NCBI GenBank assembly: GCA_001970955.1
Contig: MPUH01000168.1
Location: 1-64,000 of the forward strand
Origin: Stentor coeruleus
Taxonomy: Eukaryota; Ciliophora; Heterotrichea; Heterotrichida; Stentoridae
Reading direction: 5' to 3'
Length of the DNA stretch: 64,000 bases
Shown here piece after piece: positions 19,776 through 29,338 of the stretch. The translations under genes and the position numbers were made by a program. Position 1 is the first letter of the stretch. Each line of letters opens with the position of its first letter. Below the pieces are notes generated by a model, which searched no databases, was not told the origin of the DNA, and saw only the letters and a program-made list of their open reading frames with translations.

Positions 19776-20496
19776 ATATGCAAGTTTTCCTAGTAGATAA
19801 ATTAATATGATATAGAAATTTAGGGTAAATAAGGTTGGAGTTTTTTTTTGAAAATTATGATTTGTAAGAAGATTTAAGTAAAAGATTATAGATTTTGGGT
19901 AGGATATGGTAGGATAGATTTATTTTATATGATAATTGGGGGTGATTTATTATATTTTTTATTAATTTGGATTTTTATGCATTTTTCTTAGTTACTATTA
20001 ATTGTATATGCTGGAGGATTTTGTTTTGATTTGTGTAAGGTTTTAAGTAGTGTTTTAGAATTAATATTTTATTACAGGTATAGTTGGAATAAACGAATTA
20101 TGATTGATTTTAGATATTTTTTATAATTTTTGTATATACTACTACAAAATCAGCTAGTTTTCCTGATTTTAGGCCGTGATCTAATTATATTTGCTTATAA
20201 TTTAATGTTATTATTTTCACAACCTTTAAAATTAATATACCTTTTATTACTTCAATAAACTATTTAAATATATACAACATATTATAATTCTATCATTTTT
20301 AACTTAAATTTATGCCTAAATTCATAGTTTGCAAAAAAAAGCAAAAACCCAACTCTAAGTTTTTTGTTTTTTCTAACAAAATCATCCTAATACCTTTTTC
20401 AAACCTAATTTCCTATTATAACAAAATTTACAATCATGGAAATTTAACATCCATTTATAAAATCTTAGCATTTTATCATGCTTTTGTGTGTTAGAA
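19776..20496. other. Spacer between tandem plus-strand genes
   Basis: 720 bases, G/T-rich until about 20110 and then C-containing up to the next gene. A 60-codon frame at 20312-20494 lacks protein-like composition and ends just before the next start. I see no gene. Confidence 0.6.
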
Positions 20497-21420
20497 ATGG
20501 TTTATCAAATGCGCTTTAATGGTATAATAATAAAAGAAATGAATAAGCATTGTTACATGGACCACGAAGACCTGCACAGTTTGCAAAATGAAGAGTCTTT
20601 TGAAGAAAACTACGAAGATATGATCAACAGCTATTTAAGTCAAAGACATATTTACTCAGCCTCACTCCCATTACCAACAACGACCGACTCAGTAATTGAA
20701 CAAATCCAATTTGAAAACACCCAAAAGCTATTCCGCAAAGAATCATTAAAATATCAACTGAAACAACAACTTTTACAACTAGTAAAGCCTCCTTCGCCCC
20801 ATAATCAAGAAATTGAAAAAAAACTCACCATAGAATTCACAGATGAAGCACCAGAAAACATGGTCGAAATTGTCGAAGTCACATCAAGTGCTGAACAAAG
20901 CCCAACTGCATTAAAATCATTAGAAAACAAAATTGAAAATGTTAGTGTTGACAACATGGACACAGATGAATTTACTGAATTAAGTATTGATGTAAGTCAA
21001 GAAATTAAGTATTTTTTATATAGGCCAAGTGATATAAAAGTTATTCCTATAATGAAAAACAAATTTTTCCCTGTTTCTGAAATGTTTAAAAGAAACAAGT
21101 CTAGAATGATAAAAATTGTATCTTGTAGTAAAGATTTTAAAGGTGAGAATAAGACTTTGAGGAAAAAAGCATGTAAAATTATTGAAAACTGCCCAAATAA
21201 AAGCTATGTTATAGTTTTTAGCCCGATAAATAAGAAGAAGTTAGGGATTTTTACAATACATAATGAAAAAGCTGTGAAGATCCTTGGAGATGATCTGCCT
21301 GACTGTATTCCTCTTACAAAAATCAATAAGAAGTTTACTTTTGACTTTAATGAAAGGATTTTTGTTGAGAATAGTCAAATTGTTGATGGGGTTGATTTTA
21401 GTGAAGAACTGTTATCTTAA
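20497..21420 (+). CDS. CAMSAP CKK-like domain protein
   Basis: Read from the ATG at 20497 it is 307 residues; a slightly longer frame has only a GTG start. Residues 1-195 are acidic and polar. Residues about 195-307 show the pattern of the CKK domain of CAMSAP/Patronin proteins, which binds microtubule minus ends: an N-terminal helix rich in Lys (EMFKRNKSRMIKI), NKTLRKKACKIIENC, the strand SYVIVFSP, KLGIFTIHNEKAVKIL, and KFTFDFNERIFV near the end. Animal CAMSAPs also carry a CH domain and are over 1000 residues; this one has neither. The call rests on pattern and could be wrong. The stop is TAA. Confidence 0.5.
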   Translation: MVYQMRFNGIIIKEMNKHCYMDHEDLHSLQNEESFEENYEDMINSYLSQRHIYSASLPLPTTTDSVIEQIQFENTQKLFRKESLKYQLKQQLLQLVKPPSPHNQEIEKKLTIEFTDEAPENMVEIVEVTSSAEQSPTALKSLENKIENVSVDNMDTDEFTELSIDVSQEIKYFLYRPSDIKVIPIMKNKFFPVSEMFKRNKSRMIKIVSCSKDFKGENKTLRKKACKIIENCPNKSYVIVFSPINKKKLGIFTIHNEKAVKILGDDLPDCIPLTKINKKFTFDFNERIFVENSQIVDGVDFSEELLS

Positions 21421-21945
21421 TAAATAAATTGAAGTTCGCTTTGGATATAAGATTAGTTAGGTTTTTTAAGTAAGTTGGGTAGGATTTTTTTCATAAATCA
21501 AATAATTAATTTTAAACTAATAATAAACCTAACAATAAACTATGCCGTATTTTTCATCTCTTCACAGAAATCCATAGATTTAGCATTCTTGGCAACTGAA
21601 ACAAAGTTAAATGGTAACAGTGCCTATAAAAAAATATATAATCCAGTTAGTTCGAAAGATTAATATTTTCACACCTTCCAAGCTTTTGACAGAAATATAA
21701 TCAATTGCTGTATATTTAAATGATTTGATATTTCCAGTTTTTTTTTTCGATTTTTAACTCGATTGTTTTAAAAATCCGTCTTGTATATTTGTTTGTTTTT
21801 AAAATTTGCTAAAAATAAAAATTTCTCTTACTATAAACATTATATTTCTTACTAATTTTCCGTGTATTTTTATTTGCTATTAGTTTATAGGGTGGACTAA
21901 ACTATTCTAACTAATACTCATCATATAAAAAAACTAAGTTACTAG
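21421..21945. other. Convergent spacer
   Basis: 525 bases between two gene ends. A short plus-strand stretch near 21560-21663 (ending TELNGNSAYKK-like, then TAA) looks faintly coding but has no ATG and no fitting intron. Otherwise A/T-rich with nothing recognisable. Confidence 0.5.
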
Positions 21946-22311
21946 TTAGACATTAAAACTCTCTCCACATCCACATGTACTTTTTGCATTTGGGTTATTG
22001 AATACGAACTCTTGTCTTGTTGGTGTGTTGATAAAATCCATAGTCGTCCCTATAACAAACATTATAGCCTTTGCATCAACTATTACTTTAATCCCATCAA
22101 CTTCAACAAGTTCATCCATTTTACCTCGCTCTTTTACATAGTCCATTGTGTAGCTAAGTCCATTACAGCCTCTTTTTCTTACACCTAGTCTTATAATTTT
22201 ACCTTCTTCATTATCTTTGGATGCCATTTCTTTAAGCCTTCGGCAAGCTGCCTGTGTTATGCTCATTACATTTCGTGTTGCAAAAAGTCTGCGGATTACT
22301 AGCGAGTTCAT
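21946..22311 (-). CDS. ISCA1: Mitochondrial iron-sulfur cluster assembly protein ISCA1
   Basis: A 121-residue A-type iron-sulfur scaffold/carrier. The three cluster-binding cysteines are present: C49 in RGCNGLSY, and C113 and C115 in the C-terminal CGCGESF. Core segments GKIIRLGVRKRGCNGLSYTMDY and GIKVIVDAKA.. match IscA/ISCA1 along their full length. The N-terminus (MNSLVIRRLFATRNVMS) is basic and hydrophobic, a plausible mitochondrial presequence, so it should act in late (4Fe-4S) cluster assembly in the matrix. Frataxin, of the same pathway, lies elsewhere in this window but not next to it. ATG 22309-22311, stop TAA. Confidence 0.95.
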   Translation of the reverse strand: MNSLVIRRLFATRNVMSITQAACRRLKEMASKDNEEGKIIRLGVRKRGCNGLSYTMDYVKERGKMDELVEVDGIKVIVDAKAIMFVIGTTMDFINTPTRQEFVFNNPNAKSTCGCGESFNV

Positions 22312-22836
22312 AATATATTATAAGAGTTTTTTTAATAGTATAAATATGCTTATGTTAAGATGGGAGCATGGAAATTGTTGGAAAAAGTTGGATTTCAATA
22401 ATGGGAACAATTGTATAGACTGTATAATTATGATATAAGATCATAATATTTTCTAAACCAAATTAGAAAATGATAAGTAAAAGTTGATACATTAATCAAA
22501 GGCGAAACAAACTTAAGTGTGATTTAGATGATAATTATATTAATATTGTATAATAATATAAGTTTTTAGCGCATATACTTTTAAGTGTTGAAGTTTTGAG
22601 ATTTATATTAAAAAGCATATTTACTTTTTACTAATCTCCCCATCAAAAAATCACTCAACTATTCCAAAGATATACACTAGCAATAAAGCTTATACTTTTA
22701 ATTACAAAAAGCAAATTCTCAACATAAATTTATCTTTACTTATAATCACAACAAAAGTTTGCTCTTTTACCTACACTAAAAAAACCAAAGGTTGGGCACA
22801 TTCAAATTTTACAGACTAACTAATTTCGCTAACTTA
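22312..22836. other. Spacer between two minus-strand genes
   Basis: 525 bases between the ISCA1 start and the end of the small gene at 22837-23100. It moves from G-containing to C-containing sequence on the plus strand. No gene or structured element seen. Confidence 0.6.
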
Positions 22837-23100
22837 TTAGTTTTGATTGAGTCTTTCATTTTCATGCAACTCAATCAAAAATTGAAGATAATCACAAGGA
22901 TTCGAAAGTTTTTCTTGATTTACAATTGACTTTGCCGCATCCCTTATCTTGTCATGATTCAATGATCCTGTTAAAACTAAGACCTTGGCTCTTGACTCAG
23001 ATTTTTTCTTAAAGTTCCTGAGTTTTATTTACATTTCTAATGTACTCAGTTCTCTTAGAACATTATCAGGTAATACTTCTAAGACCCTGTGATTATCCAT
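22837..23100 (-). CDS. Small unknown protein, 82 aa, with one 15-base intron
   Basis: The minus strand starts ATG at 23098-23100 and would stop after 22 codons, but the stop lies inside GTAAATAAAACTCAG (23018-23032), a perfect 15-base intron of the type seen throughout this window. Removing it gives an 82-residue protein, acidic-basic and probably helical: MDNHRVLEVLPDNVLREL at the start, then RAKVLVLTGSLNHDKIRDAA and a C-terminal DYLQFLIELHENERLNQN. There is no membrane segment. I do not recognise a family. The clean splice, good composition and TAA stop make it a likely real gene. Confidence 0.6.
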
Positions 23101-24022
23101 TTATTAGTTAAATTTCAAGACTTAAGCATTTTATATTTATTATAAAAATGTTTAGATTTTTAGTTTAGTTGTTTACTTCGTATATAGACTTATAAATTGA
23201 ATCAATCTTCATCATATTTCTATTTACCTCTTTTTATATTTGAATTCATTGTATTACAATCTAAAAAAACCTTGGATTGCTGGTCAGTTGAATTTTATCT
23301 ACATTTAATCACATAAATTCTATCGGAATCTTCATCATTCGGCTAGGTCTAAAGTTAGTATTTAATATCAAAATGTTTTTTCTAATCTGAGTAAATATGC
23401 TAACTTTTCATGCTAGGTAGGTTTCTTTTAATTTTAAAACTTTATGTATTTGCAAACTTGTTTTTATTTGATCTAAAGAGATTTTTTTTTGAATTCAAAA
23501 TTCTGCATATCTGCTGAAATGATCTTTTACTGTTTGAGAAATAGTATTGTTATTTTGCTTGTATATTTCTCTAAGATTAACACTCTTAATTATCCGAACC
23601 CGTATCTAATATTAAGACTCGCTTCGTTAATTTATTACTCATATTTTTATGTTCGTTAATACTTAAAATTTTTAACATACACAATTCTAACACAAATAAC
23701 ATAAAATATTCACAGCACATAAAAAGTATAATCTTCCTATTTCTAAACATACATTAAATATTTTCATCATATACTTCCCAATACTCAATCTTCACCCTTC
23801 TCTAAACAATTCTTCAAACAAAAAAAATCCGTTAAACCAATTCAAACAAAAATTCATTACAAAACCTAATCTTTATCAAAATTGAAAATACCCATAAAAC
23901 TATCATTCATATTAAAGTATAGCATATAAAAATAACTAAAAAATCCATATCATGAGCATTTTTAAACTCCAACTTAATCTCTTATTTCTTCCCAATATAA
24001 AACTCAATCTTTAAAAAACAAT
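23101..24022. other. Spacer with a possible element fossil
   Basis: 920 bases between minus-strand genes. The middle (about 23258-23640) carries a broken coding stretch listed separately; the right part (23680-24020) is C-rich A/T sequence without genes. Confidence 0.5.
23258..23640 (-). mobile_element. Possible fossil of an integrase-core (rve-like) element
   Basis: On the minus strand a stretch of about 110 codons reads like protein and contains VKDHFSRYAEF followed by a helical segment, resembling the DHFSRY region of retroviral-type integrase cores found in LTR elements and Polinton-like elements. It is broken, with several breaks, lacks clear flanking parts or terminal repeats, and looks old. 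The family cannot be settled from this piece, and the match is short enough to be chance. Confidence 0.28.
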
Positions 24023-25156
24023 CTAAGCTAAGCTTAATCCCAATAAACCTGCAAAAATATATCCAGCTCCTGATGAATACTCTAATGCCTTATAATATTC
24101 AGAAAAGCTGATTTCTATCATGCAGTCATCAGTTGTGATAATCTGTGAATAATTATATGCCTTATACATTTTCCTTGTGAACTCCTTAAATTTTGAGGTG
24201 CTCCAATGAGTTTTCATACATCCAGCTCCAAATCTTCCATATGTATTGCACTTTAAAATATCATCACTTTCAATCCAATCCCTAACCATTGAGTCATATT
24301 CATTATAAACGCTATCTCCAGGGAAAAGACTACAAAACATATTTGAAATATCATTCAGACCACAATTGCATGTTGTATTAAACACAACTTTTGATGTTCC
24401 TGCTGGTTTAGAGAGGCAATATGAATCTTTCAAACACAAAACAGGAGGAGTTTTTGCTGATTGAGGAGCAGGGTAGCAAACACTTGTTGCAGTCCCGACA
24501 TTAGCACAAAACCCTGATTTGCATAAATAATTTATATCTCCTGATTGGCTGCAGCCAATCAAAACTGTATAATCAGTAAGTGAAAAGTATTCAGTGCAAA
24601 CATTACTCTGAGGATTAAGCGTTGAAAGTATTTGACATCCTGCATCATTAACACAATGCGCATCTTCAGTACAACCAGTCTGACCTTTTTTAAGTTGAGG
24701 AATACATGTCTCATTAACACAATGCGCATCTTCAGTACAACCAGTCTGACCTTTTTTAAGTTGAGGAATACATGTCTTATTACCTGGATAGCAATAAAGT
24801 CCAATATCACAATCAAGATGAGATGTACAATTAGAATATTTAGAATATCCTCTGCAAATATCGTTTATACAAGTATTAGAATTCACACAATCTTGATTAT
24901 ATAAACAACTAGCTCCAGCTACTTGTGTATGTGGAATGTAGGAAGATTTATATTGACATTCTGATAAGGTTGAAGAAATACTCACACAAGCATAATCACC
25001 TTCACAAGGACGGACATAATTGATACTTGTTGAGTTGTCTAAGTATAAACAAGTTGATTGATTAGGAAAACCCTTAGTTTCGCATTGGTATGTTGGACAA
25101 AGTGCAAAGACTGTTCTACATGCTAAGGCGATAAAGAGGATTTTTACTCCTAACAT
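24023..25156 (-). CDS. Secreted Cys-rich, probably GPI-anchored surface protein
   Basis: A 377-residue protein with a signal peptide (1-18, MLGVKILFIALACRTVFA), more than 35 cysteines and several N-x-S/T sites. It ends in a small-residue stretch plus a hydrophobic tail (YSSGAGYIFAGLLGLSLA), the form of a GPI-attachment signal. A 22-residue unit (TCIPQLKKGQTGCTEDAHCVN plus E or D) occurs twice in direct tandem at about 128-171. Proteins of this build are common on ciliate surfaces and in Cys-rich antigen families; the specific role is unknown. ATG 25154-25156, stop TAG. Confidence 0.75.
   Translation of the reverse strand: MLGVKILFIALACRTVFALCPTYQCETKGFPNQSTCLYLDNSTSINYVRPCEGDYACVSISSTLSECQYKSSYIPHTQVAGASCLYNQDCVNSNTCINDICRGYSKYSNCTSHLDCDIGLYCYPGNKTCIPQLKKGQTGCTEDAHCVNETCIPQLKKGQTGCTEDAHCVNDAGCQILSTLNPQSNVCTEYFSLTDYTVLIGCSQSGDINYLCKSGFCANVGTATSVCYPAPQSAKTPPVLCLKDSYCLSKPAGTSKVVFNTTCNCGLNDISNMFCSLFPGDSVYNEYDSMVRDWIESDDILKCNTYGRFGAGCMKTHWSTSKFKEFTRKMYKAYNYSQIITTDDCMIEISFSEYYKALEYSSGAGYIFAGLLGLSLA
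24644..24778 (-). repeat. Exact 66-base tandem duplication inside the Cys-rich gene
   Basis: Two adjacent copies of a 66-base unit, identical at the DNA level as far as I can align, encode a 22-residue Cys-containing module. Identity at synonymous sites points to a very recent duplication (or an assembly artefact). Confidence 0.85.
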
Positions 25157-25585
25157 TTTATTTTATCTATGACGAAATAAGGTTTTTAATGAATAGGATT
25201 ATGTTTATGGGTTATAATAAATTGGGGTTTATGATATAGAATAAATGTTTGGGTTAAGATACAAAGTTGACTTGGAGGATATATAATAGTTTTCTAGGTA
25301 AAAAGGAATTATTAAAAATTAGTAATCAAAAGCAAGTCTTAAGATTGCATATAACATAACAATTTGCCTAAATTTTATTTTCCGAAATAAGTTTATATAG
25401 CTTATTCAGCTTAAAGTATTTTATAATACACTAATTTTTATCAGGAAAATAAGTTTATATAACTTATTCAACTTAAAGTATTTTATAATACCTAATTTTT
25501 ATCATGAAAATAAGTTGATAAAAACTACCTAAAAAGCATCTAATCTAATGATCTTAAGCGTAAATATATATTATTAAATATACGC
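25157..25585. other. Spacer with about 61-base tandem repeats
   Basis: Between the Cys-rich gene start and the RRM gene end. It holds the repeat listed at 25384-25516; the rest is G-rich A/T sequence. Confidence 0.6.
25384..25516. repeat. Two and a bit copies of an approximately 61-base AT-rich repeat
   Basis: A unit beginning GAAAATAAGTTTATATA and containing CTTAAAGTATTTTATAATAC is repeated in tandem, with a partial third copy (GAAAATAAGTT). Copies differ at a few bases. It lies about 70 bases downstream of the RRM gene's stop and may belong to its 3' flank. TA-rich short inverted segments (AAGTT...AACTT) occur within each unit. Confidence 0.75.
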
Positions 25586-26329
25586 TCATTTGAAATTGTC
25601 TGTATTTTGAGCATCACCAGGGTTCTGCGAGTAAGCATAATTATAAGTATAATCCTGAGCAGGGATATACATAGGTACCTGATAGTTCTGAGGATAAAAA
25701 TATGGAGTATTCATTGTTGGGTACATCATATAAGGCATATTTGTATACCCTGAATAATTGCTTTGAGTCTGTTTGGGTGTAGCTTTTTTACACTCAACCC
25801 ATTTTCCGTTTATATAATTTTTATCGTTATTCTCAATAACTTTATCAGCAGTATCTTCACTAGTAAATGTTATAAACCCAAAACCTCGTGGTCTACATGT
25901 TTCTTTATCTAAAATTACGACACTGTCTTCAACATCCCCAAATTGCTCAAAAAAAGACCTGAAATTTTCATTGGTCACATCAGGTGGTAGCCCACCTACA
26001 AACATTTTCTTTGTCTTAAAGTAAGGAGTTGATGGAATTTGTGGAGCATGACCTTGTTCACGTGGCACAGCTCGTTTGCAGTCAACTTTTTTACCATCTA
26101 AGATTTGAGCTTGTGATAAAATAGCGTCTATTATCTGAGGATCTTGCATTGTTACGAAGCCAAAACATCTTGACCTACCTGATACTTTATCTACCATAAG
26201 GATACTGTCTTGTACTGCTCCGTATTTTTCGAAATGACTTTTAAGTGTTTCTCTAGTAGTATGTGAGGCGAGACCTCCAATAAAGAGTTTTCTGCTATGT
26301 AAGGCTTACCATGAGAATGTGTCTTCCAT
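25586..26329 (-). CDS. Two-RRM RNA-binding protein (Musashi/hnRNP A/B type), one 15-base intron
   Basis: The start is ATG at 26327-26329. The 15-base intron GTAAGCCTTACATAG at 26295-26309 interrupts codon 7 and joins MEDTFSC to RKLFIGGLASHTTRETLK. The 242-residue product has RRM1 at about 8-80 (RNP2 LFIGGL, RNP1 CFGFVTM) and RRM2 at about 98-172 (RNP2 MFVGGL, RNP1 RGFGFITF), then a Tyr/Pro/Gln-rich tail with repeated YPQNY-like segments. This tandem layout with a short linker fits Musashi/DAZAP/hnRNP A proteins, which bind mRNA and regulate translation or processing. It ends in TGA, the only TGA stop in the window, and three codons further on the same frame has TAA. Confidence 0.9.
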
Positions 26330-26812
26330 ATATTTATTTGTGGACATGCCAGATTATAAGTGGAATGGTTTATGGCTAGATTATTCAAAAATGCAAGTCT
26401 TTTAACAGAGATATAAAATGCTATTTATGAAGGAAATGTATGTGATATGTATTTTAATAATTTTTAGTTAAAGCTGAGCTAAATTATGCCAATATTTTAT
26501 GTGATTTGTAGCAATGAAGGATTTTTAAACACTAAATTTCTAATGATTTACATTTTATAGTTAATACGCGTATATTTTTTTTATATAAAACCTTAATAAT
26601 CACAGTATATACTTTTTAAATATACCCTATAAGTAAAAAGCCAAATACAAAAATCAGTATTTACTCATCTAATACATATTTAATATTAATATCCCAATAG
26701 TATCCTTATCTTTTTTCTTACACAAAGCATTGTAAACATCACATCTCACATTAGCATTCTAATCATCTTTTGATTATCTAAATCCTAAAAAATCCAATTA
26801 AAATTTCTATTA
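26330..26812. other. Spacer between two minus-strand genes
   Basis: 480 bases, G-containing near 26400-26520 and C-containing near 26650-26790. No gene seen. Confidence 0.6.
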
Positions 26813-28360
26813 CTAAGGTATAATTGGAAAAGATGAATTTCCATGTAATTGTTCTATAAGGTTTTTAATCTCATTTTGGTTTTTTGGGTTAAGTTCTTGA
26901 GCATCATTATAAAACTTCAATGCTTTTTCTGGGTGTCCAAGTTTAGCATATATTTTCCCTATTTGTATATAAAGATGGGATTCTTTAGAGTTTTCTTGAC
27001 AGAGTCCTTCTAAGTATCTTAAAGCATCAGAGTCACGATTCATTTGTGATAAAAGAATGCCTAATTGAAAACGTGGAAGAGGGTTTTTTTTATCTAATTT
27101 TATTGCAGATTCAAAACAATTTATAGCTTCTGAAAGATTGTTTAAGGATTTGTAGTTAACACCAAGATAGGTTAGAAGTATGCTTGAATTTGGGTTTATA
27201 GTCCTTGCTGCTTTATAGCATTGGAGACTTTGGGTGAATTTTTCTTGTTTGAAATACATACTACCTAAACCCCATAATGCAGTATATTGTCTTGGGTCAA
27301 TATTATGAGCAGATTCATAGTGAGATCTTGCTTGCTCAAAATCTTCGTTTGCTAGATACTCATGTCCACAAAGAGCATATGCATAAGTATAAAAAGGATT
27401 TAGTTGTATCGCCCTAGTAAAACACTTGATTGCTGTTTCCCTCTCTTTCTGCAGCGAAAAAAAGTTCCCCGCAATTACCCAAGTTTGCGGACTATAATAA
27501 AAATTCTTCAAGCAATTATGCAACACATAACAAAGTTCAGAGTTCTTTTTCTCATACCATAGCGAGCTTGAGTAAAAATCTAAATCTTCAATTCTCTGAG
27601 GTTCAACCTGAAAAGCTTTAGCAAAATACTCTACCGCATTAGGAAAATCATACTTCTCAAAATAACATCTACCAATCTGACACAAAGCCCATCCAGAATT
27701 CCTCTGAGGTTCAGGTAAATTTTTAAAAGCAGTCAATGCTTCATCAATACTATATTGGCTAAGTAACTGTATAGGTTTTCCAAGGGTAATCATCATTTCA
27801 CTAATTTCATCAGGTTTTTGTTTATTATTCTGTATACCCCAATTACCAATATTTGATCCAATAAGTGGATTATGAGAAGTATTACCAACAAATGCTTGCC
27901 GCGGGTCAATAAAACTGCCAAGTTTGCAGAGTTTTTCATAAGCTACCCATAATGTTCTATTCAAACTTAGCGCTTTACTATAAAAATTTATAGCTTCCGG
28001 CATCCTACATTGTTTCTCACAAATCTGCCCTAGTAAAAAATTTGTCTCTGCACTAAGAACTGGGAACTTCAAAATGGCCCGCTCAGCTTCATCTAATTTA
28101 CTAGTCTGAAAACAACATAAGGCATACATATAAACATTATCTTCAGAAAGATTAGATCTAAGCAGAAGGACTACTTTTTGTGGAGAATTTTCTTGTATAT
28201 AACATTTTGATAATAACTTGAGTTTGAGCTCTTTGGTAATCTGACTTGCTGATGGCTCGGAATTCAATCTTTCAGCTAAAAAAGTTGCATTGCTTGTCAT
28301 AAAGTTATTTAAAGCCCACTCAATTGCTTCACGTAATTGTTCTTCTAAAGGACTCAGCAT
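26813..28360 (-). CDS. CDC27: Anaphase-promoting complex subunit CDC27/APC3
   Basis: A 515-residue TPR protein. The N-terminal 1-60 resembles the APC3 N-terminal dimerisation region (AIEWALNNFMTSNATFLAERL). Further on, LWVAYEKLCKLGSF is the family's characteristic segment before the central linker. About seven consecutive TPRs follow from residue 225 to 500 (each with a WxLxG....A...Y..A pattern, e.g. TYAYALCGHEYLANEDFEQA). It is shorter than animal CDC27 (about 820) because the disordered middle is almost absent. It is a scaffold of the ubiquitin ligase that triggers anaphase and binds IR-tail co-activators. It shares a 27-base spacer with the divergent gene at 28388. Stop TAG. Confidence 0.9.
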   Translation of the reverse strand: MLSPLEEQLREAIEWALNNFMTSNATFLAERLNSEPSASQITKELKLKLLSKCYIQENSPQKVVLLLRSNLSEDNVYMYALCCFQTSKLDEAERAILKFPVLSAETNFLLGQICEKQCRMPEAINFYSKALSLNRTLWVAYEKLCKLGSFIDPRQAFVGNTSHNPLIGSNIGNWGIQNNKQKPDEISEMMITLGKPIQLLSQYSIDEALTAFKNLPEPQRNSGWALCQIGRCYFEKYDFPNAVEYFAKAFQVEPQRIEDLDFYSSSLWYEKKNSELCYVLHNCLKNFYYSPQTWVIAGNFFSLQKERETAIKCFTRAIQLNPFYTYAYALCGHEYLANEDFEQARSHYESAHNIDPRQYTALWGLGSMYFKQEKFTQSLQCYKAARTINPNSSILLTYLGVNYKSLNNLSEAINCFESAIKLDKKNPLPRFQLGILLSQMNRDSDALRYLEGLCQENSKESHLYIQIGKIYAKLGHPEKALKFYNDAQELNPKNQNEIKNLIEQLHGNSSFPIIP

Positions 28361-28387
28361 ATAAAAATAATAATCTAATGAGTAATA

Positions 28388-29338
28388 ATGAATAAAAAAA
28401 GAGAAGACTGGGTCAAGTAATATATAAAAAGGACTACGCTTGAAGGGATAAATAGAATTATAGCTCCTGAAAGTTTAATAATAGCAAAGAAACTCAAGAT
28501 AAAAGATGATGAAAAAACCTTTGCTTTGTATGTTGGAGAGCTTTTAGAGCCTGGAGATATAATACTTGTAATGAACATATAGACCAGAACACCACAAAGC
28601 CAAATATACGAAGTGCTTAGATCTTTAGCCAACTCATATTTCGACCATGTTGCTGTTGTTGTTGATAAAGAAAGCTGCTTACAAGTTGGTCCACCCAGAT
28701 CACAGCTTATCCCGACTTATTACTTTTTGGTTATGAATAGAAAACCATTAGTTTTAAGAGTAAAAAAAGAAGTCAAAGAGCAGTTTTTAAGGAATCTATC
28801 ATTACTTATTGATAAACCTTACAATTATATGAAAGCTGCAAGTACTTGGTTAAGCTCAGTTTTATCTGAAAGGTTGAAACTTGTGTGTAAATTCCCACAT
28901 GAAAAAACTGATAAATTGATATGTACTGATGCTATACTTGGAGCATTACCTAGTATTGATGTTTTAAGAAAAAAACATGCTAAAGAATTGGATTATGATA
29001 AAATTGGTAGTCATACACTTAATGATTTTCTTGCACTTGCGGATTTGGCTGAATTTGAGGTTGTGAAATTACCTTATCCTTTTAATATGATCACAACTTC
29101 TGAGACTAGGAATTATAGGGCTACGGCTAAGAGGATTTTACAAAAAGAGAGTTTGTTTTCTTCGATTGTTAATTTGAATAATGTGATTCAGACTAGTCAG
29201 ATATTGAGCTCGACAAAGGGGAAAAGGTATAGGAATGCATATAGGCTTGTTTTTGCCGTGGCTCAAGCTATGAAAATGATGAGGATTAAAGGAGTAGAGT
29301 TATTTCATATACTTTCGTTTGTGTGGCCGAAGATATAG
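28388..29338 (+). CDS. Permuted papain-like (YiiX/C92-type) hydrolase, two 15-base introns
   Basis: ATG at 28388-28390, then 15-base introns at 28417-28431 (GTAATATATAAAAAG) and 28568-28582 (GTAATGAACATATAG) give 306 residues with no further breaks. The spliced protein reads GELLEPGDIILTRTPQSQ, the GD-I motif that opens NlpC/P60-permuted YiiX-like domains. Next come FDHVAVVVD, which supplies the catalytic His, and KLICTDAIL, which supplies the Cys. This superfamily includes amidases and acyl-protein hydrolases; substrate unknown. There is no signal peptide, and the C-terminal 90 residues are helical and basic. Head-to-head with CDC27 with only 27 bases between start codons. Stop TAG. Confidence 0.7.

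Noticed and set aside
20312-20494. 60-codon frame just before the CKK-like gene
   Set aside because: No protein-like pattern and no splice that links it to the next gene.
21475-21663. 62-codon plus-strand frame in a convergent spacer
   Set aside because: Starts with TTG; only its last 35 codons look protein-like, and no intron or ATG supports a gene.
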